Shown piece by piece: positions 45,607 to 56,228 of a stretch of DNA of 64,000 bases (the first letter of the stretch is position 1; every line of letters starts with the position of its first letter). The notes beneath the pieces are model-generated. The model was not told where the DNA came from. It saw only the letters and a list, made by a program, of their open reading frames with translations, and searched no databases. The DNA comes from Vesta saturnalis (Eukaryota; Arthropoda; Insecta; Coleoptera; Lampyridae), in assembly GCA_036346205.1 (NCBI GenBank), contig JARFJB010001981.1, positions 744,001 to 808,000 of the forward strand, read 5' to 3'. The translations under genes and the position numbers were made by a program.

Positions 45607-46560
45607 ATGAACACTTCCCAAAATGTAGAAGTTCTTTATATCCTTTGGTTTTTGGGGATGCGAAACGAAATACGCAGGAAGTTCGAAGATTATATCGAAG
45701 AAGACATCCACATCGCCAACAACCAAGTGTACATATCTTTAGAAAAGTTTGCAGACGTTAGGGGAAAATGGATGCTTTCATAAAAAAAATTGCTGGAAAC
45801 TAACAGATTTCAAAGAACCCCTGTACTTGAAGAGAATATACTTGAAACGGTTGAAAACGATCCTTCAGTAAGCACTCGAGTAATAGGTAGAAGGTTGAAT
45901 TGCAATCATATGACAGTTTGGAATGTTTTACATGATCTACCCGTATTTCAGACAAAAAGTGCAAGCTTTGGAACCTGGAGACGTTCAGCCAAGACTATTG
46001 TTCTGTCCTTGGCTTCTTCGTCGTTGTAATCTGCAGATAAACTTTCAAAAATTTATTTTGTTTACGTATGAAGCTTGTTTTACAAGAGACGGAATATTTA
46101 ACTCGAGAAACATACACGTGTGCGCTGACGAAAATCCCCGTGCAACGTTTATACGAGTATGGGCTGGTATTATATAAAATTATGTAATCGGACTTTATCT
46201 TCTACCACACCGTATGATGGCGAAAATTACCATACTTTATTAGATACTGTCTTACCAGAGCTTTTGGAAGATTTGCCATTAAACATCAGGCAACGACTCT
46301 GAGTTCAACATGATAGCGCGCCAGCATACAGTACACAGGTAATTACGGCATTGCTGAATCAACAATACTCAAATATGTGGGTTAGGAGGAACGGTCCTAT
46401 TTTATGGCAAGCACGGAGTCCAGACTTAACCCCACTAATTTTTTTTTTCTGGGGTTATGTCACGACCTTTGTATGCGGGCACCAGTAAATGCAGAGAAAG
46501 AGTTAGTGGTAACAATAGTGGCTTCAGCAGAGGATGTTAAACAAAAACAGGCAGTTCTTT
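45607..46560 (+). pseudogene. Mariner-family transposase relic, first Asp replaced
   Basis: Starts at ATG 45607. Frames in order give a poorly conserved N-terminal DNA-binding part, a second helix-turn-helix ('STRVIGRRLNCNHMTVWNVL', 45870-45930), and a core beginning 'FTYEACFTRDGIFNSRNIHV' (about 46065), where the catalytic Asp of the family's T-D-E is Tyr. 'QHDSAPAYST' (about 46310) keeps the second Asp but lacks one residue, and 'SPDLTPLIFFFWG' (about 46430) keeps the third. Several frameshifts. Inactive. Confidence 0.82.
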
Positions 46561-46632
46561 TACAAGTTTCCGCAAATATTAAAACGCGTTTCAGGGCTTG
46601 TGTTTTGTGTCTGTGTTTGTGACTGTAACTGT

Positions 46633-46735
46633 GAGTGTGTGCGTGCGTGCGTGTGTGTGTGTGTGTGTTTGTGCTTGTGACTATATTTGTGCTTGTACCT
46701 GCGTTTGTGTTTACTTTTGTGTATGTGCTTGTTTG
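46633..46735. repeat. (GT)n-rich microsatellite
   Basis: GTGTGT/GCGTGC runs followed by a decaying TTTGTGCTTGTG pattern. They give Thr-His repeats in antisense frames. Confidence 0.85.
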
Positions 46736-46789
46736 TAAAACCAACTTTCATAGGAACCAATTTAGAATTAAAGTGTATATATGACAATA

Positions 46790-47250
46790 TAGGTTTTTCT
46801 TAAGGTGTAAGTTAAATCAAATCGGTATCTTAGAATTGAAAGTTGGTGTTTGCAAGCTGTAATTTAAATCAAATCAACATCTTACGCTTGTATCGTGTTT
46901 TGTGTTTACATTAAATCGGATAAGATTGGCAGAAGCTGATTTCAAATCAACATCCTACTTATACATTGTTTTTGTGTTAAATCGAATAAACTTGACAGAA
47001 GCTGATTTCAAATCAACATCCTAGACTTGCACATTGTTTATGTTTTCGTGTTAAATCAAATAAGGTTGGCAGAAGCTGATTTCAAATCAACATCCTAGAC
47101 TTACATTGTTTTTGTTTTAAATCGAATAGGGTTGCCAGAAGCTGGTTTTCAAATCAACATCCTAGACTTGCATCTTGTTTTTGTTTTCGTATTAAATCGA
47201 GTAAGGTTGGCAGAAGCTGATTTCAAACCAAGATCTTATACTTCGAATTA
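46790..47250. repeat. Minisatellite, alternating 66- and 74-base units
   Basis: At least six units with the core CAGAAGCTGATTTCAAATCA and ACATCCTAGACTTG. The core starts near 46930, 46996, 47070, 47136 and 47211, spacings of 66, 74, 66 and 75. This suggests a two-unit higher-order repeat of about 140 bases. Confidence 0.85.
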
Positions 47251-47672
47251 CAAGACTTAAATTATAATAAATATTATCAAATCAATAGCTTAAGGATGAA
47301 TTTTAAATCTTGCCTCTGTAATTAAGATGTTTTTGATAGAAGCCATATTATTTAGTGATTAATAATCGGATTTTAATTAAAAATCTGTTTATGAATTTGA
47401 TTAAGATTCCGCACACTTTTTTATAAAATTCGCTCTAATTACAAGACTTAAAACATCGCATTGATATTTCAAACACCGCTCACCTTTTACGTAATTAACT
47501 AATTACGGGATTTTCCAAACACGTCAGATGTATTTAAATAGTGAAAGCATATTGTTGGTTACATAACTGGGGAAATCTAGAAAATATTACTTTATATTAA
47601 TGATTGGGGAAAACCGTTAAGTACTTGACATTGTCTATATGTAAGGAAAACACAGAAAAGTGAATGTGGCTT

Positions 47673-47676
<4 letters not shown>
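47251..47676. other. Spacer, nothing recognised
   Basis: AT-rich, no frames of note and no visible terminal repeats before the (TA)n tract. Confidence 0.3.

Positions 47677-47716
<40 letters not shown>
47677..47716. repeat. (TA)n microsatellite
   Basis: About 20 units bordering the left side of repeat copy E. Confidence 0.95.
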
Positions 47717-47719
<3 letters not shown>

Positions 47720-49260
47720 GGATGATATAATAAAATTATTTAAATTAAATGTGATAATATTTGTACCACGTATGCATGTCAAATATTTATAAGATATAAT
47801 AACATTTAAAATTATTTAGTAAATCGTAATGTGTTTCACTACGACTTCACAACGTTGTACCATTATATGCATAGGTATACTGCACAAATATCTGCTTTTT
47901 TACTTTCCAAAAACACTTTAATTTATTTATTACATTTATAAATATAATGATTTACTTGTAGGTTTTTATCTTCAAAAATACCACAATTTTTATCAGCATC
48001 CAAAATTATTATAACTTGCACTTTCCATTTTAATTTCAATTGAATAATAATATATAGGCAATTTGTTTAAAATAATTTTAATTTTAATGAAATAATTGAA
48101 ATAGTTTTGTTTACATACAATTAAACGACATGAAAATATCACCCGAAACTAGAATTACGTTAACCTTACTTTTATTACAAAAGTGAATTTCACTTGTTTC
48201 ATTACATAAAATTTTTAAAGGTTATACGAACCACATGGATGATCATAAAATTTTAAGCATGTACACATCAAGTGACATGTTCACACTTTGGAAAGTGATA
48301 AGATAAGATACAAAAATTTATGCCACTTCCTTATATAGCTTCTGAACAAAACCATATCATCTTAGCAAAATTGCCAATACAAACATAAGATTGCTTAATT
48401 TCCATTGGTTAATCAGTTCACAAATTTACAAAACTTTCTTATGAGTAGACAGATCTTAAAACTATAATAATTTTTTCTGTGCAAAATTCCCTATCCATAG
48501 GTACCCCACATGACATATTTCCTTTGAAACTTCTTATTATATACAAATTATGACTAATATGCAAATTTTCATATACAGATTTACTTATAACTAAATTAAT
48601 CTAATTCTTACAGGAAACTACAAACAGAAATGGATTTTATCTCAAGCCCTACGGCATGAATCGTCATAACCTGGTTTATAAACTTTTAAACTTAAATCAC
48701 ACCTGGAATGTTAATTTAAGTCGTAACACTTCCTAAACACACGGATAAGTAAGTTAATAACATAATCTTTGTTCAATGTCACTTTTAAAATTAATAATTT
48801 CTATGAATCTTGTAAACTTTGTTCTGAGTCACCAACTTGAAAATGTCCTTTATACTTTGATCGATACAATTTAATCTCTTTTTTGTCTTAGAATGGTAGC
48901 ATATTATGGTACTAAACTAGTATATTGTGATACAAAAATGTAATACATGTGTTTTATAGATGGAATACATATTTTACTACTCCGAAGCTACTCGGAAACT
49001 ATAAAAATGAAGAATAACGCTGTTTAGCCATGATAACACTTATATTTATGAAATATGGTATAACTAGCTAACAACATGTTCTACATTCACATTCGTACTT
49101 ATTTTTATGTTAATTTGCACCTAAACCGTTTGCGCTTTACATATATGTTTATTTCAATTCAACGTAATTAATTTGTGTTTAATGTCTCTTTTAACCTGAA
49201 CTTATATTGTTCTAATGCTGATATTTAGCTTAACTAATATCATCTCAATATATGTCTATG
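47717..49260 (-). repeat. Unknown repeat family, copy E (diverged, shorter)
   Basis: Same orientation as A and B, but about 1.5 kb and strongly diverged. Kept features are a TATATA element (48332-48337) with ATTGG (CCAAT inverse, about 48403) some 66 bases away, the phrase 'CCCTACGGCATGAATCG' near 48648 (A has 'GCCTACGGCCAA'), and the end TAATATCATCTCAATATATG (49240-49260). Membership is less certain than for A-D. Confidence 0.5.
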
Positions 49261-49567
49261 TCAAAAACAGCCAAATAGGCTAATTACTGTTAAAGATAAA
49301 AAGTTTAAAATGGTATCTGAAAATTTATTGTGTTCAAAGAAGGCTGCAAAAGATGGGTCTGAATAACTACAACGCCAGATGGCTCAAGAGACTGACGTAA
49401 CCAATAAAATATTCGTAAGTGGTCGTTTTTGGTTTTATCCCTCTATCTTATTTTAATTTAACTGATTTGATTAATTGATTTGATCGGTTTACGAGATTGA
49501 ATCTCACACTTATTATCAGGATTTCCGCCCTAACAATTACAACAATTACCTTTAAAAATATACCGCT
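49261..49567. other. Spacer, nothing recognised
   Basis: AT-rich, no gene seen. Confidence 0.3.
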
Positions 49568-49750
49568 AGCGGCCGTCTGCATGAATAAGGCACCTCAATC
49601 GGCAGACCGCATAAATAAGCGACCCCAATCGGAAGTTCACGTCAATAAGTGACCCAATCGAAAGTTTGGATCAATTGTTGGGCCCACTCAGAGGACCGGA
49701 TCAATTGCTGGCCCCACTCGAAAGTCCGGATCAAAAAGTGGACCTATTCT
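49568..49750. repeat. GC-richer tandem repeat, about 30-base unit
   Basis: About six diverged units of the form (g)tccggatcaataagtggcccactcgaaag, for example near 49585, 49615, 49645, 49675 and 49705. The block is richer in G+C than its surroundings and lies just before the LTR element. Confidence 0.75.
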
Positions 49751-49784
49751 ACTTTTGATCTTGCAAATACACAACACTAAATAC

Positions 49785-49958
49785 TGTCGCATATGTTATG
49801 AAAAGATACGCGGTCCGGCAACGCCGCGGTAGTTTTTGTTCTAAGGATTGTCATGTCAGTAAAACATTTATGTAATTTTAGAACTAAATAAACATCTTTC
49901 CAAAGTATCGTGTTTGGATTAATCAAACTCCTATATAGCTTATAACAAATACATAACA
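49785..49958 (+). repeat. 5' LTR, 174 bases
   Basis: TGTCGCATATG to ATACATAACA (TG..CA ends). Contains AATAAA at about 49887. About 90 percent like the 3' LTR by eye, with one insertion there (TCATAG). Confidence 0.92.
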
Positions 49959-50067
49959 TGGTGGCAGCGGTAAAAAGAGTGTCAGTGTAAAAATAACTCT
50001 CTGAAATTAGAGATAAAAGTGTACGTTTAAAAAATTGTAAAAAAAGCCATAAACTTATTCCTTTGAA

Positions 50068-50938
50068 ATGGCTGAATATCCTGAACAATGTAGAGCCCTT
50101 GAACAATTCGAATTTAACATAATAGTAATCGATTTTAAATCATCGGGCCAAGAGGATTTTATTGTTCTAGTAGACTACTATAGTAAATTCACTATTGTCA
50201 ACAAGTTACCTAATAAAGCAGGATCAACTATTTTATTAACCCTCAAAAATATTTTTTTAATCAACGGAATACCATTAGAGATATATTCTGTTAATGGCCC
50301 TTCCTTCAATTCATATGAATTCCAACAATTTGCAAAAAAATATGATATTCTTCTAAACACTTGTAAGCCCCAAATACCCCCGCTCAAATGGCACGGTTGA
50401 ACGAACCATCCAGACAGTAAAAGGTCTGCTAGTTAAGGCCTATCAGGAAGGTGAGGATCCATTTCTAACAATTCTGCACTACAATATAACCCCCAAACCA
50501 GATCTTACTGCCCCATGCCAATTACTGATGGGCCGGAGGCTCAGATCAATAATGCCAGTCAAAACAAACATCCCAATACCTAACTTTCCAACGACTGGTG
50601 TAAGGGAGGCACTTGAAAAAAGCCAGTCGAGATAAAAGATATACTACAACAGAGATACGAAAAAGTTGTCAACCCTCTACTTCAAAAAGGAACCAAGCTA
50701 TTGTCAAACGCCAATCAGGCCTTGGAGACTACATTGTACAGGCTGGTGATGGCTAATATCGAAGAAATCGATCATTCCTGAAGCTACTAAACACCTCTAA
50801 TTCTTCTAAATCCACCCATCATTCAAGTGCCAAATGCACATTACTCAAGTGCAAACTCCACCCATTATGCACGAAGAAAACTTTAGGTGTACTAGAAGTG
50901 GACGTACAATCAAATTACCACAAAAATTAAATTTATAA
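50068..50938 (+). pseudogene. Integrase remnant of the LTR element
   Basis: ATG 50068 opens 'MAEYPEQCRALEQFEFN' and passes directly into an integrase core 'IVIDFKSSGQEDFIVLVDYY' (first Asp). The second Asp motif reads 'YSVNGPSFNSYEF', where families have S-D-N-G, so Asp is Val. A frameshift near 50375-50395 precedes 'TVERTIQTVKGLL', which keeps the Glu. 'PCQLLMGRRLRSIMP' (50510-50560) and a degraded C-terminal tail follow to about 50938. The Met-containing leader probably derives from the original gag start, joined to integrase by the deletion. Confidence 0.82.
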
Positions 50939-50963
50939 TTAATTGTTAAAGTCATTAAATGCG

Positions 50964-51143
50964 TGTCGCATATGTTATGAAAAGACACACGGTCCGGCAA
51001 CGTCGCAGTAGTTTTTGTTCTAGGGATTGTCATAGTCATGTCAGTAAACCATGTATGTAATTTTAGAACGAAATAAACATCTTTTCAAAGTATCGTGTTT
51101 GAATTAATCAAACTCCTATATAGCTTATAACAGATACATAACA
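50964..51143 (+). repeat. 3' LTR, 180 bases
   Basis: Same ends as the 5' LTR (TGTCGCATATG to ATACATAACA). It differs by several substitutions and the extra TCATAG, so insertion was not very recent. Confidence 0.92.
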
Positions 51144-51148
51144 AACAC

Positions 51149-51849
51149 TAACTATTAGCGCAATAGAAATTATTGATACTAGTAGCAACTGAACTATTGG
51201 TAAATAAATTTACAATATGTATAGTTTTATTGTTAATTAGATTACGGGCCTGTCCCCAGGACGGTACATTGTTAACAAAATAGCATATTCACAATGTAAA
51301 TTTTATTTTCTTGCTTAATACGTGGAATATCAATTACTTAATTTAATGTAAACTGCAGTGCAGTACAAAATTTAATTCCTGCACATTAGAAATAAAAAGG
51401 ATTAATACAATTAAGTATACTATTTCAGGTTCATATATCAAAATAATATAGAATGTGTAGCCATCAAGATAGTGCATAGTAGCGCCGGGGAGAGGTGTCT
51501 CATGGCGGACTCGAGAATGGGGATATACTTATTACTGTGAAATACATCTGTTTCCCTTGATCTTAGTGAGAAGTTCCCACTTAAAGAAAGACGGGTTATA
51601 ATAAATACTTCTGCTATATATTTTAAATGCAGGACTTAAAAACGTATGTCGATTCTAAAGGCGCATGACGCTGTCAGATGTCTTCTTGTCTATTTAACCT
51701 CAAATTATTCTTCGTATTTCGTTTCGTATAATCGTATCGTGTTTTGTAGTTATAATAATGTATCTTTCGCTTCGTAATTTATTAGTTTCCATTGCATTTG
51801 TAAACAACAGTTTTTTTCAAAACAATTATTATTAATATCCACTAGTACG
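51149..51849 (+). other. Probable 5' region of a Tc1-type transposase gene
   Basis: No open frame. The distal part (51690-51850) probably includes the leader exon ending ACTAGTACGAG before a GTAAGT donor at 51852. The proximal part is unassigned. Confidence 0.35.
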
Positions 51850-51915
51850 AGGTAAGTTTATATGCAAAATGTATTTCCAATTGACAGAATGCATTTCTTT
51901 ATTTTGCAGCAAATA

Positions 51916-53390
51916 ATGATGTCATTAAAAGGTAAATCTTTGAAAAGCCAAACTCAAGTATATACTGCATTATTTCGAGATGGAACACGATAACAGGGGG
52001 CCAAGTTTACCTTTCACTTCCATTATCGAGGTACGCTAATAATTTTCACTATTTAAATTTATATTTATGTAATATTATGTTGCAGGGAACTGATCTCGCA
52101 TGCGGCATTTCCGAGAAAACCGTAACTCGGGCAAAGGCAAGAATGGCTCTCGCTTTAGAATATGGGAAATCGGCGCCGGATTCACCGCAAAAACATAGGC
52201 TGCGTTTGAAGTCGAAGTCAGAGGATGTCGATGAATACGCTAAAGACATTTTGAAACGAAAAATTTACACCATGCATGCAACTGGTAAATAATTCAGAAA
52301 TTAGTGTTGAAATGGAGTTAATCACTGTTTAATTTTGGGCTCACATATTACTATCGAAAAACTCCAAACTGACCTTAAAGAAGATACAATATTTACCTTC
52401 AGTAAAACGAGTTTGAAACAATTGTTACACAAAATTGGTTTTGAATTCAAAGTTGACGATGGAAGAAGGCGTTTAATGGTGCAGGTGCTCGAGCCACGTT
52501 TTTGTAAAATATTTTGCTAATAAAAGTTGTGAAATTAGTTACGATCCTGTCTTTTTGGATGAGACGTGGATTTTTAGTCGAGGAAGCGTTCGAGAATCAT
52601 GGCATGATAATGATTTGAAAACCACAAAAAACAAACCGCTAGGAGAAGGGAAACGGCAATTAAAATAGTCCGATTTGTTAAAAATATTTTTAACCGAACA
52701 AATTTTAGTTTTATCGTACTGAGTGCTGGCAACAAGGATGGTTTTATACCTAATTCATCATTGGTATTTTCCAGTAAAAGTAAGACAGCAGACTACCACG
52801 ATAATATGAACGCTGATTTATTTCAAAAATGGTTTCAAGAACAGCTTTTACCAAATTTAGAAAAACCAAGTTTGATAATTCTTGACAATGTCAGTTATCA
52901 TTCTACATTAGTAGAAAAATTACCTTCAAGTAGTTGGAAGCAAGAAGATCTTAAATTTTTAGGAAAACACAACATTCCTCATTCGAATGATATGCTGAAA
53001 GTGGAATTATTACAAATTGCCAAGGATTTACAAGTTCCAAAAATATATGCAATTGATGAAATCGCTCATCAATGGGGACATCCAATTTTACGTTTACCTC
53101 CGTATCATTCAATTCAACCCTTTGTAAACAGTATTACAACAAAAACGTTGGAAGACAGGGCTTCGGGGACGAGAATGTTTTATCGATATAAAAGGATTCA
53201 TTAAACCAAGTAACTGGAGAACTGTGGTAAAAGTGTATTTTACATGCTGAAAAGGAAATAAGCCTGTGGTGGGGCGTTCAAAAAAGAGCTGAGGAAATGA
53301 TAAAACCTCTAGTAGATGTCCAATATTTGAATTTAAAGCAAAAATTAGAATCTGTTCCTTTATAACATTGTAAAGAATTATTATATTTAA
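51916..53390 (+). pseudogene. Tc1/mariner-superfamily (DDE_3) transposase relic with introns
   Basis: A spliced transposase gene. A leader intron (51852-51909, GTAAGT...TTGCAG) precedes ATG 51916, 'MSLKGKSLKSQTQVYTAL'. A frame change near 51980 leads to 'NRGPSLPFTSIIE', ending at a donor at 52031. An intron of 55 bases (52031-52085) follows, and the next exon opens 'GTDLACGISEKTVTRAK' (helix-turn-helix). A third intron (about 52285-52338) has lost its AG. The catalytic core starts 'PVFLDETWIFSRGS' (about 52550; first Asp) and continues with 'SLIILDNVSYHS' (about 52870; second Asp) and 'WGHPILRLPPYHS' (about 53080). The Glu expected in 'N-P-I-E' after this is lost ('IQPFVNSI'). At least three frameshifts. 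Confidence 0.83.
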
Positions 53391-53426
53391 CATCTACCTC
53401 TGTAGCTGTACTTAGGTTTACATTCG

Positions 53427-53427
<1 letters not shown>

Positions 53428-53490
<63 letters not shown>
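53428..53490. repeat. (TA)n microsatellite
   Basis: About 31 units bordering the start of repeat copy D. Confidence 0.95.
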
Positions 53491-53494
<4 letters not shown>

Positions 53495-53916
53495 GTAAGC
53501 ATAATACAGGGCTAGAGTTGTCAAGCGTATATTCTCTATAGTGTCAAATTTAATTAGATTTGAGAATGTATACAGTTCATTTTAATAAGAAAATTAGTAG
53601 ACGAGAGGGAAAATATGGTTTTGATTTAACAAAACAGGCTTTGTGGGATGTGCACGAGTTTGTTTTATTCATAAAAGCAATTGAGCTATACCAGCAGTGT
53701 GTGAGGAAGGTCAAAAATACATTTTGTGTACAAAATTTACCTATATAAATGTGTTAAACAATATGGATTTCTGAGATGACAAAGTTATGAACTATGGATT
53801 AAAAGTAAACAGTATTTGTGTTAAAGACAGTTATAAGAACAGGATAAATTAACATTTCATGTGATTTAGACGTTTTAAACGCAAGTTACAAGTAAAATTA
53901 CATTAAGTTAGGTTAA
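53491..53916 (+). repeat. Unknown repeat family, copy D, part 1
   Basis: Matches the start of copy C (TATGGTTTTGATTTAACAAA and AAAACAGGCTTTGTGGGATG at 53613-53655 against 41200-41235). It ends at TTAA 53913-53916, where the piggyBac element is inserted. Confidence 0.8.
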
Positions 53917-56228
53917 CCCTAGAATACTACAGTATCGTAAATTTTACGCCGCTCGGTTTTGTTCGTCCAAATTCATAAGGATGCGATTATTATTTTAAAG
54001 CCCGCCTTTCAGTACATTCCTAGTTAGTATTGTTCTTGACTTACGTGCATAAACATCGGTTGGTCTGTATTGCCTTATTAGTGTTTCGGAGGCTTCGTCG
54101 TAAATTTTACGAGTGAATAGTATTAAAGTACATTTTTTCTAAGGAGGCGGAATTAATATTTTCCAAGTAAGTTTATTATTTACATAATTCTTCTGTATAA
54201 ATTGAATATTATTTCTTTGAAGAAAATGGCGTCATGTAGTAAGGCTATGAGCGGACAAGAAATACAAAATGAAATTGAAAAGATAATGAAAGGGAAGAGG
54301 ATTCAAATTTGGATTTATTTGAGGATATGAAGTGATTGGGAAGAAATAGATCAACTTGAAATTGAAAATGAGTCCAGTGATAGCGATGTTCAAGAAATCA
54401 TGATTATGGAAGATACTTTTGGGATACCTGAACATAGGAAACTGGAAGCAACAGTTGAATTATCTGAAAATTCGGTAACATCAAACGAAGAAAGCAGTAG
54501 TTCATCTGAAAATATGCCGCTGGCTAATCTATGCGGTGCAAGCAAAGAAAGCGTTGCGAAATACCTGAAAATCGACAAGTCTTCAAGGAAGAAACGGACA
54601 CAAGTGGTCTACTAAAATTTCACAAAGATCTAAGCGAACGGCTAAGCGAAATATCATTCATTTTGTGGCAGGATCTAAAGTTGAGGTTGAGAGATATTCA
54701 AATATTTCAGAATACTTTCTTCACTTTTTTCGGATGAAATTTTACAGCCAATTATTCAGCACACTAACGAAGAAATCGCCAACAATCTAAGAATTACATA
54801 GATAATACATCATTTGTGTCAGCATTGGTAAAAAAAAATTATTAGCTTACTTGCTATTTTGGTTATGTCAGCTGTAAAGAAAGACAATCATCTGAATGCG
54901 AAGCAGATGTTTGATTCTACAATATGTGATCATTTTACAAGTCATGTATGAGTTGCGAGCGATTTATTTTCTTGATAAACTGTATCCGGTTTGACGACAA
55001 ATCAACTAGAGCTGAAAGGGTGAAGAAAGATACGTTTACGCATATTCGTCAAATATGTGATGCTTTCATTACAAAATGCAGAACGTCATACACTTCCTCG
55101 TCATATTTGACAATAGATGAACAGCTTTTAGGTTTTCGAGGAGATGTCCGTTCAGGATGTATATTCCTTCTAAACCCTCAAAATACGGCATAAAATTGTG
55201 ATGCTTTGTGGTTCTGCCTCAAAGTACATGATTGACAGCCCTATTTGGGAAAGTCAACAGAAACAGGCGTTACCTTTGTCAGAATATTATGTGAAAGAAT
55301 TAACCAAATCTGTCCATGGTAGCAACAGAAATGTAACCATGGACAACTGGTTCACCTCTGTACCGTTAGCAGACGAACTTCTAGATCATTATAAACTCAC
55401 CCTTATCGAAACAATTAGAAAGAATAAAAGAAATTCCTCCGGAAATGTTGGAAGTAAAGGGGCAGAAATTTTTTCATCGATCTTCTGCTTTGACAAGAAC
55501 AAGACACTAGTGTCTTATATGCCTAAAAAAATAAGCTTGTGTTATTATTATCGACTATGCATGAAGCTGAAATTTCGGAAAGGAATAAAAACCGGCGATA
55601 ATTTTGAATTACAATGAGACGAAATCTGGAGTGGACACTTTTGACCAGATGTGTTCAAATATGTCTTGTAGTAGGAAAACAAGACGTTGGCCGCTTTGTT
55701 TTTATGGAATGGTTAATGCTACTTGTATTAATGCCTATATTTTGTATTGCTATAATAATATGAAGAAAACAAAAACCCTTACGTTACCAGTTTATGATTG
55801 ATCTAAGCCATCAGCTTGCCAGGCATTGGATGGAACAAAGATTGGATGTCAAAATCTGCGCCGTGGTCTTGCCAGACCATAGGAGAAATCCTTAAAATCG
55901 ACGTTAGTCCTAATAGGGAATCATATACAGAGGTAAATGAGCTATGTGTTTTACTGCAGCCGAATAAGACGCATGACTACTACTTATACAATGCAAACAC
56001 CCAATTTGCGAACACCGTGGAAAATGGTGCACTGAGTGTTGGCACGACTAGATGTTTCTGTTTTGTAAATCGATAAAATCTGTTATCAAACGACTGTAGA
56101 ATAAAGATCCATTGTTATATTGAAAAAAATAAAACGTAAACTTCATTTTTTTGCGTTTTCTTGAAGTGTCGTAAAATTTACGACACAATAGTATTAGCGT
56201 CTAATAAAATTATAGAAGTATTCCAGGG
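53917..56228 (+). mobile_element. Complete piggyBac element in repeat copy D
   Basis: 2312 bases between TTAA duplications (53913-53916 and 56229-56232). Inverted tips are CCCTAGAATACT (left) and CCCTGGAATACT (right, inverse). CGTAAATTTTACG (53936) on the left and the related CGTAAAATTTACGACAC near 56169 form subterminal inverted motifs. It encodes one transposase, now broken. Confidence 0.93.
54226..56080 (+). pseudogene. piggyBac transposase relic (second family)
   Basis: ATG 54226 gives 'MASCSKAMSGQEIQNEIEK', the usual N-terminal leader, then an acidic Ser-rich region (54370-54520). The core starts near 54730 ('FSDEILQPIIQHTNEEIANN'), then 'MSCERFIFLINCIRFDDK' (54948). 'LTIDEQLLGFRG' (about 55115) holds the first Asp, 'VTMDNWFTSVPLADEL' (about 55345) the second, and 'NETKSGVDTFDQM' (about 55610) the third. 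A C-terminal Cys cluster ('CKHPICEHRGKWCTEC') is legible near 55995-56045. At least six frameshifts or stops. It is of a different subfamily from the copy at 0.3-2.1 kb. Confidence 0.88.

Larger units (their letters stand above)
49785..51143 (+). mobile_element. Internally deleted Ty3/gypsy-type LTR element
   Basis: Two LTRs enclose only 1.0 kb. Flanking five-base duplications are AATAC (49780-49784) and AACAC (51144-51148), one mismatch. A primer-binding-like TGGTGGCAGCGG follows the 5' LTR directly. Gag, protease, reverse transcriptase and RNase H are absent; only integrase remains. Confidence 0.9.

Noticed and set aside
46460..46787. Thr/His-rich antisense frames
   Set aside because: They arise from the (GT)n-rich microsatellite at 46633-46735.
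46790..47250. Possible CRISPR-like array
   Set aside because: Units are contiguous tandem repeats with no unique spacers, in an animal genome; it is a minisatellite.
43892..47676. A complete mariner element from one (TA)n tract to the next
   Set aside because: The sequence before 47676 is not inverse to that after 43891, so a single bounded element is not supported.
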